Source: Gongronella butleri (lineage: Eukaryota; Mucoromycota; Mucoromycetes; Mucorales; Cunninghamellaceae). Taken from it: DNA of 64,000 nt. The stretch covers positions 310,001 through 374,000 of the forward strand of contig JAIWZP010000013.1 in NCBI GenBank assembly GCA_025201375.1. The letters run 5' to 3'. The position numbers and the translations under genes are program-made. The notes under the pieces are model-generated. The model had not been told where the DNA came from, searched no databases, and was given only the letters and a program-made list of their open reading frames with translations. Positions 1 to 10,987 of this stretch are shown piece after piece; position 1 is the stretch's first letter; the number at the start of each line of letters is the position of its first letter.

Positions 1-1
1 C

Positions 2-1151
2 GCGTACGCAATGCAGCACTCCTTTTTTGGCCTTCACGCCGACCACCGCCATGCCATCATGCATTTCCGCCTCCTCGCCAACATCCTCTCGTGCATTGCA
101 TGGAACAAGGACACGACACCGTAAGTTGGACGCGCTTGCAATCTACCCTCATGCCGCATCACGCTCACATCGGCTCCAAATCGCGTTTTTTCACTCTTTT
201 TTCTGCTTTTTTATGCCATCTCAGAGATACCAACTTTGTGGGCGTTCAAGCTAGGTTGTTTTATCCCATTGCAGCTCGCATTGAAAGAATCAAAGAGTAT
301 GACACGCGCACAATGATTGAAAATAACTAGAATTACGAGTCTAACCCTTTTCTTTTTTTTTCATTGCAGGGCCATCCCCCAGAACACCGCTTATTATGAA
401 TCCCTCGAAAAGCTTGACACTCACATTCAAAAGTATATCAACAACCCTGGCGGCAATATTCAAGGCATTGCGGATTTTGTCGTGGTAAAAATCAAAAAAA
501 AAAAAAAAAAATAGGAATATCTATGTGTCGGTCGCGCATCGTTTACGCGTCTCTCTCTTCTTTCAAGGACACGCCCCCTGTGCCCATAGATCTGACACAC
601 AAAGTCAAGCGTCTACGAGCGACAATCACGGGCCCCATGAGCAATTTGGACAAACCCATCTTTTATGACCAGGTGTCGCCGCTCAATATCACCGTGCAGG
701 CCGACGTGCACCACGCGAGCGAGCTCGACAACATTGGCGTCGCCGTGAGCTATTTAGGCCGCCCGTTGCAATTCCATTGGCCAATCTCGCCCCAATTTGT
801 CAAAATCAACCCGTCGTATCATCTGCTCACCACGACATTCAAGCTCATTGTTCCCGATCACATTGGTAAGGCTTTTATTTTTTGTCCTCCACTTGTCAAT
901 TAACCCGGCTCACTCTTTTATTTCGTTTTTTTTCTTTACACGTAGACGCGCTTCCCCTCAACCTGACGATTGTGCGCAGATACCAAGCGGAGCAAGCCGA
1001 CGTGGACTATACCATTGCGCTCCCTCCCGGCCCCCCTGAAACCCCCTTGTCCAATGCCCTCGCCGGCCTTCGATCCATCCCCGAGCATCACACCATTGCT
1101 GTCAGTGATCCTTTGCCCATTTACTTGAAAATGTCTACTTCCACCATATGA
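2..1151 (+). CDS. Integrator complex subunit 4-like protein, C-terminal part (5' end outside window)
   Basis: Four exons are visible: 2-120, 370-484, 568-865 and 946-1151, with GT-AG junctions that keep one frame; the 5' part lies left of the window. The last two exons encode a beta-rich C-terminal domain. Its layout resembles the end of metazoan INTS4: a strand around NITVQADVHH, a stretch aligned to a tyrosine-proline-rich loop, then HLLTTTFKL and a final strand near the stop ending in DPLPIYL. INTS4 is a HEAT-repeat scaffold of the nuclear Integrator complex that carries the INTS9/INTS11 endonuclease and attenuates RNA polymerase II. The assignment rests on recalled family pattern only, because the HEAT repeats are not in the window. 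An unrelated adaptin-like beta-sandwich protein is the main alternative. The first intron in view starts GTAAGT; the second starts GTAAAAAT and runs into a long A tract. Confidence 0.5.
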
Positions 1152-2727
1152 ACACGCGAATTTATCCCCTCAAAGTGCATAATAAAAGTGATCCAAATGC
1201 ATCTGTATTACATTTGATGCAAAGCCCACGCAATATTATTGCCACAAGGCCATTAAAATATGAAAAATGACAACTTGCAATTGTTGGCAATACAGCTTCT
1301 TGTTCAACGTCATATTTCTGCTTGAACTCCTTGAGTTTTGCGCCTCCTTTCTATTGTTACAATTTGGGTTCACTTGGACAAGTTCTCATCAAGTTGCTTT
1401 ATACGCTTTCGTTTTTAATAGTAAATATGTTTGTTCGTCGCCAACCACACCCCGCCGACCGTCGAAATACACACGGACGTGGAAATACGAGCAAGAAAAC
1501 AGGGCGGGATGCAATTTGCAGCAGCCAAAAGCCATTGCGGGGCACGCCACGCGCAATTCAAAATTTGGCCATGGCAAGCCTTCAAACGAAAAATTGAAAA
1601 TCAGGTTCCCAGAATTCCTCCAAACTTGCACATAAGAAGCAAGGCATGGCAAAACTAACAAAAACACGAAAAAACGAGTGGCTCCAAACAGTGATTAACG
1701 AGCAATGAGCGATTTTGGTTTAAACTTCAAATGCAATTTTCGGCCCAAAAACGCGTCGTAAAGTCCCGCTGACGCGTCCACTAACAAGAGGCATTTCCGG
1801 AGCACATGGATGATAGGAACCAGACGCGCGTAACTCGACATCTGACGCGGTTTTCACGCGTCGAAAATTGCCTATTGTTTTGAAACCGTGTTAAACATGG
1901 CAAAAAATCACTTTTTTCATTGATCACGGAGGTGTACATGCGCATCGAGCCATGCTCTCTCGGATGATACAACTCTCAAGGCGCTGCGCCCATTCCTCGT
2001 TCAGTTTCCCTTGGGATGAAAATTTGCTGTTTTTTGCGTGTTTCGCAAAAACCAATCAATGGACCCCATGTTTTTATTGCTTTTTTGTCGCTGAATCATA
2101 GGTGGTTGCCTTGTGGTTGAATGGCGTGGCGAACTGAAGACCTAAATTTGCCATTTTCAAAATCCTCGACTATACCCCCATGAAAAAATCGTACTTTTTC
2201 AAAGTCGTGATAGCGCGCGACCCAGTGGTCCCGGCACTCCGTGGGTGGGCTCATTTGAACGAGAACCTCTGGAAGAGCATGTTCCATGACTTTAATTCTA
2301 TGTAGGTCGTAATTTCATCGTCAAACAACGGAAATACAGCAAAATTGTCCCAATATCGATTTTCTCGACAAACACTTGATTGATTGGCGAATTTAATGGG
2401 TCAAAACGCAAACAGAAGCTTAAAGCAAACTTTTGTAAACTGTGGTGTGCAGCTAATAGATTGCACAACAATGAAAATAATAAAACGACGAGAAAATAAA
2501 GATTTGGTTCCTACAAGGTAGGAAAAAGTCCACTCATCGCGTCTTTTGTGTGAAGAGAAAATAACGATCTTGTCGCGCCAAACGATTTTGAAAGGGGGTA
2601 AAGTTGATTTTTAATTGCGTAAAACGAAGCAAACGGGGATATAATCATCTTTTTTTTTTGGGGTGTCTATGATATTGTAAGTCTATGATATGAAATTTGA
2701 TATGAAATGAACAAAAGGATGAAAAGG
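1152..2727. other. Gene-poor island with a diverged dispersed repeat
   Basis: I find no supported gene here. The stretch is AT-rich, with short ORFs in all frames. About 1.50-2.39 kb resembles 43.65-44.55 kb in the same orientation (see the repeat entries). The first 100 bases probably hold the 3' end of the preceding transcript, including an AATAAA at about 1181. The last 100 bases lie downstream of the next gene, which ends at 2728 on the other strand. Confidence 0.6.
1500..2390 (+). repeat. Dispersed repeat A, copy 1
   Basis: This stretch matches 43650-44545 in order and orientation through many short blocks separated by divergence. Shared landmarks include GAGCAATGAGC (1700 and 43840), a GACGCGTCCACTA block (1769 and 43910), a CGCGTGACTCAACAT-like block (about 1830 and 43965), CCARTCAATGGACC (2051 and 44200), GGGTGGGCTCATTTGAAC (about 2242 and 44410) and CGATTTTCTCGA (2357 and 44526). 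No open frame or terminal inverted repeats are evident. It is probably a decayed transposable element or other repeat family. Confidence 0.7.
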
Positions 2728-5253
2728 CTAGATATGGACGCAGGGCTGAGGTAATTGCTCCATGGAGCGGCGGCCCACGAGGTAATGGTCAGCAATGAAG
2801 CGGTGCACCAAGGATTGGTGGTGATCAAGAGGAAGATCCGTTTGCGAGCGGTCAGACGACGATGTGTCCGATATGGTAAAGTCGTCTTCAAAGTCTTGGT
2901 CAACAGGCAGAGGTTGTGTCTTGAGCTCGTTGAAGCTCAATTGGCGCGGCAAGCGGCCAATGACGCCATGGGTTGCGTGTGGGCGTTGGCCCTGGACCAA
3001 TTCCAGGAATTGGAGCTCGTCAAAATACTTTAGCGCGGCCCACGAGTGATTCAGGAACGAAAAGGCCTTTTTGAGCGTGCCAAGTTTTTCTAAAAAAAAT
3101 AAAAAGAGGCGAAAATGAGCTTCCATTTTGCTTTTTATGGTTATTTTTTGTGTATTTCTTACGTTTTCCGATGCCGCCATGATGCAAGTCGCCGTGCAAT
3201 GGCTTGGATGGGGCTGCGAGTGTGCCCTTTGCGCCTTGCTGGAGCGGCTTCTTGCCTTTGACGAGTCGACAGATGTTGCGAGCAATGCATACGCCTGCAA
3301 GGGTGGCAGCGTAGCCTGTTTTTTCTTCCGTAACGTTTGTGACGTCTCCGCCGGCAAAGATATGCTTGTGGCGCCAATGGTCGATTTGCAGCGTGGGTCT
3401 GACCTTGATGCGGCCATTGGGATCGACACATGTGCTGAGCGTCGGCGAGCGTACAAACAGGCCACTGTTTGGCACCGTGCCTGTGGTCAAAAACACCTTG
3501 TCGTAGCCAGCATATTGCCGTCCGCTTGAGCCAATGTACAAATTGCACGCGTCTGCGGTCTCAAACTCGGTGATGCGCTCACCAGTCACAATGGTCACGC
3601 CAAGTTGCGTCAAAAAATCGTATGCGCGCTGCTGATTCTCTTGCGAGCTGCGATGCACGATGCAATTGTTCGCATCCACGATGGTCACATTTTTCTTGGG
3701 ATACGCGCCAGGAAAAGTCGTCTGACAAATCTCACTGGCCAATTCACACCCGACAAGACCGCCACCTATGACGCAAAAACAAACACAAAAAGGGCGTGTC
3801 AATACAGGTCACAAAAATAATAAATAAAAGAGCGAGCCTACCGATGATCAAGATGGACTCGGCTGCAAGCAGCTCAACATAGGTCTCTTCAAGCCCGGTC
3901 ATGCGATACAATGTGGAAATGTCGGTCGATTTTAGACTGCCATTGTACGAGCTGCCGGTGCCCATCACGAGGTAATTGAACGAGATCTGCAAAAGAAAAA
4001 AGGACGCGTCAGAATGTATTGTGCCAGCTGATTTTCAATGCGTTTTTTTTTTTTTTACCCATTCGTCATTGACAAGCAGCTTTGACGCGTCTTCGTCGAT
4101 TTCTGACGCGCGACCAATGATGACCTGGCCATTGCGGACGTACGAGGTATGATTGACACGCAGCGACGTGCTGCCGTGGGGATCGACAAGCTTTTTCAAG
4201 ATGCCAGGGGTGTATTCAAAAGAAGCTTGATGAAAAAAAAACAAAGAATGGGAGTTGAGAAACACGAAACTTCATCCATGGGAACCAACTTTAGTGTGCT
4301 TACCTTTGGTATCAATGAGGGTCACGTGGAACACGGGCATCGCGTCAAGGATGGAAGCGACGGTGAAGCCCTAAAAAAGAAAACTTTTAGTCATTTTGCC
4401 GCGGAAGCACGTTTGCATTGCATCCCGCCGGGGAAAAAAGGGGAAAAAAACTTTACCACAAACCCGCCCCCTACGATGCATACGCGGATGCGGGACGAGT
4501 CCAGCCTGGGTACACTCCTAAAAAACAAAAATAATCGCATGATTTGTGAGTGCATTTGTGCAACGTGAGGGCCGGTAGCATGGTTACACCGTCCAGGGTT
4601 GGCTTTTGACAGCTGGCTAGACTTACTCGAGGGATGGAATCGCTTGCTGCTGGGCCTGGATGTACTCGGAGAGCTTGCCATGCTAATCAAAAACCAGGGA
4701 AAAGAGCAGGGGTCAGCAATAAAAAAAAAAGCAAAATCAACGTATAAACACGCGAATGGATGCCGCGACGGCGCGTCTTACAAGCATGGATAACACTTCG
4801 GCTTCGGTCTCGTACAAAATATCAATGGCCGTCGCCTTGTCAATGATGGTCCATTGAAGTTTTGCCATGTTTTGCCGGACGCGCTCTTGTGTGGTGACAT
4901 TGAGCTCCATTGGCGCACCCACAATAAGGAACGTCTTAAAGATGCTATGTATAGAAGTACCCAGAAAAAAAAAAATAAGGATGAGCCCACGTGTCGCTTT
5001 GTCTTACGGGCATGTCGCTCCATTGTTTTGTCATTTTTTTCTTTTTTTGAGTTTTGTGTCATTACCGATGGAGCATGGGTTCAATGTTGCGGGTTTGTTC
5101 CTCGTGGCGAAGCTGTGTCATGGCCTCGACAAAGAGCAGGTTTTCTTGTGACCATGTCTGCGCTAGAAATGCCTCGAAATCAGCAAGGAGCTTGGGATCG
5201 GTCATGACCTTTTGTAAAATCATGGGAAGTGTGGGTGACTGAGATGACACCAT
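2728..5253 (-). CDS. RGS domain fused to AIFM2/FSP1-type NAD(P)H oxidoreductase
   Basis: Nine exons (5253-5066, 4944-4782, 4682-4627, 4517-4457, 4370-4304, 4225-4059, 3986-3842, 3765-3163, 3089-2728) join with GT-AG introns into a 603-residue frame. Residues about 10-125 look like an RGS domain, the GTPase-activating module for G-alpha: LADFEAFLAQ, SQENLLFVEA, then helices ending in LSEYIQ. After a linker of about a dozen residues comes an FAD Rossmann strand (IVGGGFVG, split by an intron), the FEYTPGIL block, YLVMGTGSSY and a second Rossmann (ILIIGGGLVGCELASE), then FAGGDV. These are hallmarks of AIFM2/FSP1/AMID, which reduces quinones with NAD(P)H at membranes. Residue 2 is Val, so the myristoylation signal of animal FSP1 is absent. 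An ATG at 4681 cannot start a separate oxidoreductase: its frame meets a stop in the next exon. Transcription and flavin binding are inferred. Confidence 0.85.
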
Positions 5254-5832
5254 TGCAAAAATCAAAGAAAAAAAGAAAACAAGTGGAATTGGGAAATGTG
5301 GAGGGATGAAATTGAAACAAAAAAAGCAAAAGAGGGCAATGAAATATAAAAAAAAAAGGCACCCCGTGAACTCGCGGTGTTGACGACCCACTCCGAAACA
5401 TTCATGCAGACTCAGAAAGATCAGAGTGGCCTGATTTTTGGGACGGCCAATGGCGCGTCTTCCGGCGTCGCACCTGGTCAATGACACGCTGTGGAACCTG
5501 ATCGTGGATTTGCGCCAACCTGCTTACACGTTTGAATGCAAGCCATGTTTGATCTCCCCACCAAAAAAAAAAAAAAAAGGATCGTTCAGCCGTGGATAAA
5601 AGTTTTGGCATGATCATTTATGCATCTAAAAAGGATCTAGTATTAAAAACAAGAAAGAGAGGGGAGAGGGTGCGCTTTGGATATGATGGGGCGACAAGGG
5701 AAAAATTTCAAACAATGAAAAATCTATATTTACACGTGAAGAGGGGCGGAAAGAGGGCAAGTGTGGCGAGGAAGGACGAGAAAAGGCTGGAAAACAGCCA
5801 AAAATTGGCTATTGGGGAGATGTGGGCCCATT
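5254..5832. other. Spacer: promoter side of the RGS-FSP1 gene and 3' side of TIM44
   Basis: This spacer of roughly 580 bases separates two minus-strand genes in tandem. It is purine-rich on the plus strand, which gives a pyrimidine-rich leader just upstream of the ATG at 5253, as in many fungal promoters. A 16-base A run lies near 5563-5578. I see no supported gene; the small ORFs come from these low-complexity tracts. Confidence 0.5.
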
Positions 5833-7712
5833 TTACCAGACAGGGCGCGAGTCATGCTTGGCCATGTCAATGATGCGCCAGCCGGCGGTAATGGGGTTTT
5901 GGAGATCCTCGGGCTCCTTGGTCAACACACACGCATATGTCACTTGCTCAATGTTGTCCTAAACGCAAAGAAAAAGAAATGAGCTCACGTGGCCACGTGG
6001 CCATGCACCAATAGATCGCGCAATTGTTCTTTTTTTCTACTTACCTCTTGGCCATAGGCAACCTCGCCAGATTTGGCATTGCGGAACAAAATGATTTCTT
6101 GCGTGCGGAACGACAAGACAAGCACGGGCACGTCATTTTCCAAAATCTTGGCAGCAACGAGCTAGAAAAATGAAGAAGAATAAAAGAAAAAGAAAAAGAA
6201 CAAATTAGCCCACCCAATTGCACGATTGGCATCCCCACCACCACTCCCGCACACATCTTGTGCTGTCTTTGCTTACGTCGACATCACGGAGATCTTGGAT
6301 CTTGCAGTCGCTGATCAAACCCTGTTGCATCTGAGCTTGGATCACCGCCGTCAGCACATTGTAAGTCTAAAAATAAAGAAAATAAGATCGTGAGACGCGT
6401 GCTCCTTTCTTTTTTTTACGCGCGATTGCGCTTTGCGTGAACTTACGGCCTCGGAACACCACAATTTCAACGTGTCGACGTCGCCCTTGAGGTAAGCCTC
6501 CATCAATTCAGGCACAATATAGCTGCGGGCCTCCTGCATGAACTTTTCCATGTTGAACGAAGGGTCAATGGCCTGGAAAGCTCGAATGGCCTGCGCCTGG
6601 TCGGATTCTTCGAAAATCGAGCCTAAAATAACAAAAAAATCAGCATGTCAGCATCACCACCGACTCAATTCACAGCTAAATTACCAAAGGCATCCGAGAC
6701 GCGGTCGGTAAAGGCACGGGTATAAGAGATGAACAAGTTGTCGGATTCCTCATAGTTCTTTCGCGCGCGGAAAATGCCTGAAAATAGACAAAAATGGTGA
6801 GAACGGAGCCACTGGACCGCCATTGGATCGCTTTGGTGCCAATTGCGCGCTTCATTGAGGGTCCACTCCATCATGGAGTCCAAACCCCCATTGAGCCCTG
6901 TCACTCTGTATTTTCTCTTTTTTTTTTTTTTTTTTTACCTTGCATGATGGGGCTGTCTTCCTTGAACTTTGACCAGCTCTCCTTCCACTTTGAGTCCTTG
7001 TGCAAGACCATGTTGGCGCCGGCCTCGGGGTTCTCGCTGACCTTTGCTGCGGTGCCTGTAGCGGATCCTTGCTGCTGCTGGAGCTGTTCACGAGCCTTGC
7101 GACGGGTCTCCTTGTCGACGAAGCCTGCATAGCGTCCAGAATCGTCCTTGACGACGGTGCGGAACCCTTCGGAGATCTTGCCGGCAACCTCGCTGTTTTT
7201 GAGCGGCTCAGCCTGCTTGTTGATCGTCTCGGCGGCCTTTTTGATTTGTTCGCTGGTATCCTTGACGAATTCCGTGTCGGCGGCCTTTTTCCACTGCTGG
7301 TTCACCTGCTCACCGACGCGGCCTGCCTGCTCGCTGAATTTCTCAGTCGCTTCGCGCAGGCGCTTTTGACCTTCGCTTTGTTGTTCCTAGAAAATCAAAA
7401 AAAATCAAAAAATTGTCCATTTTCCTTGTCAAAAAAGCGCTCAATTCGAAGACCACTTACCTTTGCTTTGGCAAACATCTCCTTGGCCTTCTTCAATGCC
7501 TCGCTGTCGGCAAGGCGGCCGGACTCGTCCTGCAAATTCTTGACACCTTGCTGCATGTCCTTGTTTTTTCGGAGTTGCTCCTTAATAGTGTCCATGAACA
7601 CTTTGACAGGCGAGCTGTAGGCACGCTGGGGAACCACCACAACCACCTTGGCAGTAGGGGGACGCAGCGCCATGCGGGACGACGACGAAAGAAGGGTGCG
7701 ATAGCCGGACAT
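5833..7712 (-). CDS. TIM44: Mitochondrial import inner membrane translocase subunit TIM44
   Basis: Seven exons (7712-7461, 7386-6939, 6777-6685, 6622-6447, 6366-6277, 6161-6045, 5958-5833) give 433 residues, the usual TIM44 length. The start has an Arg/Ser-rich presequence (MSGYRTLLSSSSRMALR) fitting matrix targeting. Next come a charged helical region with VFMDTIKEQLRKNKDMQQGVK, typical of TIM44 N-termini, and long Lys/Glu/Gln-rich helices to about residue 230. The C-terminal domain begins near FRARKNYEESDN, includes EARSYIVPELMEAYLKGD and ends in GWRIIDMAKHDSRPVW, a fold that contacts the inner membrane and TIM23. TIM44 recruits mtHsp70 to the TIM23 channel and drives matrix protein import. 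The intron after the second exon begins GTA followed by a long A tract. I find no missing elements. Confidence 0.95.
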
Positions 7713-8242
7713 GATAATAAAACAAGAAAAGAAGGAGCAGTAGCAAGAAAAAATAAAGCCTGATCAGGTAACAAATGAAAAAAAAAAAAACGAGTCTATA
7801 GGAGCCACACAACAAGTGGAGGGAGAAGAAGCGTGGTGTTGTGTATTAAAAAAAAAAAAGGAGAAAGAAGGAAAAAAAGAAATTTAAGAGAGCAAAACGG
7901 TGCAAGGTGGTCCATTGACCCCTTGCTCGCTTGAATGTCTAGGATTCCCGCTCCGTCGTCCCAAATGGAGGTGGCTTGGACCCACCTCATTTCCCATTTG
8001 TATTTGTAGCGCCCAATTGGCTTTTTTCGACATTTTCTTTTTTTAATTTCCTGTTTTGGGATGAGAAGCCATGATAAAAAAGATAAAGCATACTAGGGTT
8101 GTGGAGGAGGGACAAGGAAGGGAGAGCCATACAGTGAATACATTACGTGAGGGGGGGTGGGAAGAAAGGATCAAAAAAGACGCATCGCGCGTCATTTTTT
8201 CGTTTTTTTTTTGGGGGGGTTGTGGTTACAAAAGGGGAGGGG
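7713..8242. other. Spacer with low-complexity A tracts
   Basis: This spacer between two minus-strand genes contains several A runs (for example near 7780, 7849 and 8205) and a purine-rich plus strand just upstream of the TIM44 start. It should hold the TIM44 promoter and the 3' untranslated region of the NDT80-like gene. No coding sequence is supported. Confidence 0.5.
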
Positions 8243-10057
8243 CTATTCGGAAAGACGACCAGCGCCGAGGGAGGTATTTTGTTCGAGAGAAGATGTGGTG
8301 GGATAATTTTCAGATTTGATGTTCCCATTGCCCACGTCCGAGTAAGGATAAGTGGCTTCATATTGCGGATCAGCGCCGTGGGTAGCGGACGACGATGCGG
8401 ACGCGTCTTGCTGCGGCGCCAGCAGATAATCAGTGGATGCGGTTGGGCGCGGGGTCGATGGCGCGTGCGGCGAGTCCATGATTGGCGGATAATGCGCGGT
8501 TTGGGGCGGGGGAGGCGCATTTGTGTGCGATTGCGACTGATGCGGCTGGTAATAGGCGAAATTGGGCGGCGAAGGGCCTGGTGGGGCAGCGTAGCGCGGA
8601 TCCTGGTGGTGGTGATGTTGATGGGGGTGAGGATGGTGGGACGATGGGCCGCCGTGAGGCCCAGCCGCGACGGCGGCAGCAGCGGCAGCCGCAGCGTAGC
8701 GATCATCGACCAAGGTTGGCATGTAAGGAGGCGGATTGGCTCCTGGAGGAGGCGCAGACATGGCGGCGGCCGCCGGGTCGGACGTCAATGGGCCGGGAAG
8801 TGCGCCAGAGGTCATGGGAGGACGATAACGCGAATTATTGTAATCGGCATAATGGCCAGGACTGCGACCACGCACCACGAGCGGTGCAGACGTGCTCGTA
8901 GCAACACGCAGCGCCAGGCCGCTATTGGTGTTGGCAAAAAGATCGACGACAATCTCATAATATTGCTGCGCTGCGCGACGTTTGCCATTGTTGGCCGTCG
9001 CCGTCTTGAATTGCATGCGTTCAAACGAGATGATGTTGTGGTTCGATCCCACAGGCGCCAAGTGCAAATTGCCGCCCGCACGAATCATCCGTGGTTGCGG
9101 CACAATTTGTGGACCCTTGTCACGTTTGGGCGTGTGTTGGATCAAATCAATCTTTTTGTCGGCGCCAGACACACGCGCACTTACACCAATCGAAAAGTAA
9201 TCGACTTGGTGCAACTGTCGATCCGACTGCACAAGGCATGGCACCTCGGCGCCTTGTAAAACGTAGTTCATCCCGTGCACATCGAATGTCGCGCTTACTT
9301 GAAAGTAATTGCGTCTGTAACACGTCCAATCTTGCTCGGCACGAAAGAACCCGCGGTCCATCTTGACGTGCATCTGAATCTGGTACCTATGGGCAAAAAA
9401 GAGCGTAAAAACGTTGAGATTTGCCTTTTATTGCCTTTTTTTCTTCTTTTTTTCTTTTTTTTACCCATTGGTCTGATCCATGTTCCAGAGCTCGAGCGAT
9501 TGCTTGGTGGGGGAAAAGGTAGGCCCGGTCTCAAAGGCAAGCATGCTGGACTCGGCACGGCGTCGACGTGTGGGCGACGTAGGGTAAGGATTGGACGTTT
9601 CGGCAAAAGAGGGCGGATGCGCGCGTCGATCGGGCTGGCCCGCCACGGGCGACGTGGAGGCCAATCGAGAAGAAGCGGACGAGGTATCTATTCTATTGGC
9701 GGGTGGTATATGCATCTCAGGGCGAGGCGTGTTTGGCTGCGAGAGCGACAAGAGGCTAAAAAAAAAAGAGCAAGGGACAAGGGAACGATCAGCTCATTTT
9801 GCCAAGCAAGGGCCCCCCTGATTTTTTTGTAGGGCAATGCAAGACGCGCGTGGCATGCGCGTGCACCACGCGTCCCCATGACGCGCTGCTGCATATTGAT
9901 GGTGGGGTAAAAAAATGCAAAAAAAAAAAAAAAAAACTTACGGAGGCGCTGTCGTCAACCCACCGGAGACAGGGACATAGGTGTTTGAATAGGAATAGCT
10001 GCTGTGGACATAGCCAGTGTCCTGGGAAGTCGGCGTCGACCAGCTATTGTCTTGCAT
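8243..10057 (-). CDS. NDT80/PhoG-like DNA-binding transcription factor
   Basis: Exons 10057-9942, 9755-9465 and 9386-8243 join to 516 residues. The start chosen is the Met of MQDNSWSTP, just inside the first exon; the frame stays open upstream, so an earlier start is possible. The N-terminal 130 residues are Ser/Pro/Thr-rich. The middle (about residues 125-320) has Ig-fold-like DNA-binding features of the NDT80/PhoG family: HVKMDRGFF, RRNYFQVSATF, VDYFSIGVSARV, IDLIQHTPKRDKGPQ, SFERMQFKTATANNGKRRA, QYYEIVVDLFA and PLVVRGRSPGHY. The C-terminal third is low complexity, with Ala, His and Pro runs. NDT80-type proteins control meiosis, nutrient responses or secreted enzymes in other fungi; the target set here cannot be read. 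A divergent RRM gene starts about 930 bases away. Confidence 0.9.
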
Positions 10058-10987
10058 ATCACGAGTCGGAGCGCGTTGGGCTTTTTCAGGGCCAACAAAA
10101 AAGTGCAATAGTTTAAAGAAAGGGAGGGGGGCAAAGGGGAAAAAAAGGGGGAGGGCAACCAGGACGCAAGAAGGCCCAAACAAACAAGAAAAAAAAATGA
10201 GAAAAGAGAAAAGAGTGCGAGAAACGAGTGAGAGAGAAGCCAGAGAGCAGAAAAAGATGCACAAAACTCTGTCTCTTTCCCTTTTGCCATGATTGCCAAT
10301 GGTCCAAACATTTTGACGTGACACAAACAGTATGGAAGAAATTTTCGGAAATCAAAAAAAGAGAGTTCTCGTGTGTGTTGAGTGAGAAGGTTGCCTTTTT
10401 TACGTGCTGGAAGATCCCTGAACTTGGCCAAGCCGTGTTTTTGCATTTTCCCTGCGCGATTGATCATCCCACCCGCGCAAAAAAACGGTGTGCCTCTTCC
10501 CCCATGTTGCCTGCTGGATGCCTAAAAAAGGAACATATTTCCAATAATTCCTAAAAGCAGCGCGGAAAGGGCATGAGGGGATAGGCCAACTGTTTTTTTT
10601 CATCAAAAAACACCCTTTTCCCCTATTCGCGTGATCCCCTTGCTTTCTCTTGGTCGTGCCTACGTGCTGAAAAGAAGGTTAATTAAAAAAAAAATATGGC
10701 CCGAGCTGTGCCCTGTAAACAAAACAAAAAAAAAAATAAAAAGGAGAAAAGGAGTCCGACGGGCACACCAACTGTCATCAACTTGGCCAAAGCTCAACAC
10801 CAGCCCTTCAGGGGTGCCAAAATATCGGCCATTGACCCTTCGTACATCCTCGCGCACTGAGATCGCGAGGGCACCTCATCCAATGTCATCGTTTTTTAAT
10901 ATAAAAGAGACCGTGCCTTGGATCTAATTTCTTCTTTTTTTTTTACTTTATTTCCTCTCATTACATTGCCCATTTTCGTTGTGAATC
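10058..10987. other. Divergent promoter region between NDT80-like and RRM genes
   Basis: The two flanking genes point away from each other, so both promoters should lie here. A TATAAAA box at 10900-10906 serves the plus-strand gene. The side near 10057 is purine-rich on the plus strand, giving a CT-rich leader for the minus-strand gene. No coding sequence is supported. Confidence 0.5.
10900..10906 (+). promoter_or_regulatory. Putative TATA box of the RRM-protein gene
   Basis: TATAAAA lies 88 bases upstream of the ATG at 10988, a usual TATA distance once a short 5' UTR is allowed. A pyrimidine-rich stretch follows, as in other fungal core promoters. The transcription start itself was not observed. 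Confidence 0.5.

Noticed and set aside
4627..4690. ATG at 4681 as a separate start of the oxidoreductase
   Set aside because: Read in its own frame through the next exon it meets a stop codon; only the RGS frame continues into the Rossmann fold.
9037..9060. A GGTTCGATCCCAC stretch resembling the T-loop of a tRNA
   Set aside because: It lies inside the coding exon of the NDT80-like gene and no matching acceptor or D arm was found. No other tRNA-like cloverleaf was noticed.
8147..9259. A 370-codon open frame on the plus strand rich in Arg and Gly
   Set aside because: It is the antisense shadow of the NDT80-like gene; the minus-strand frame has a recognisable domain and splice sites, the plus-strand one has neither.
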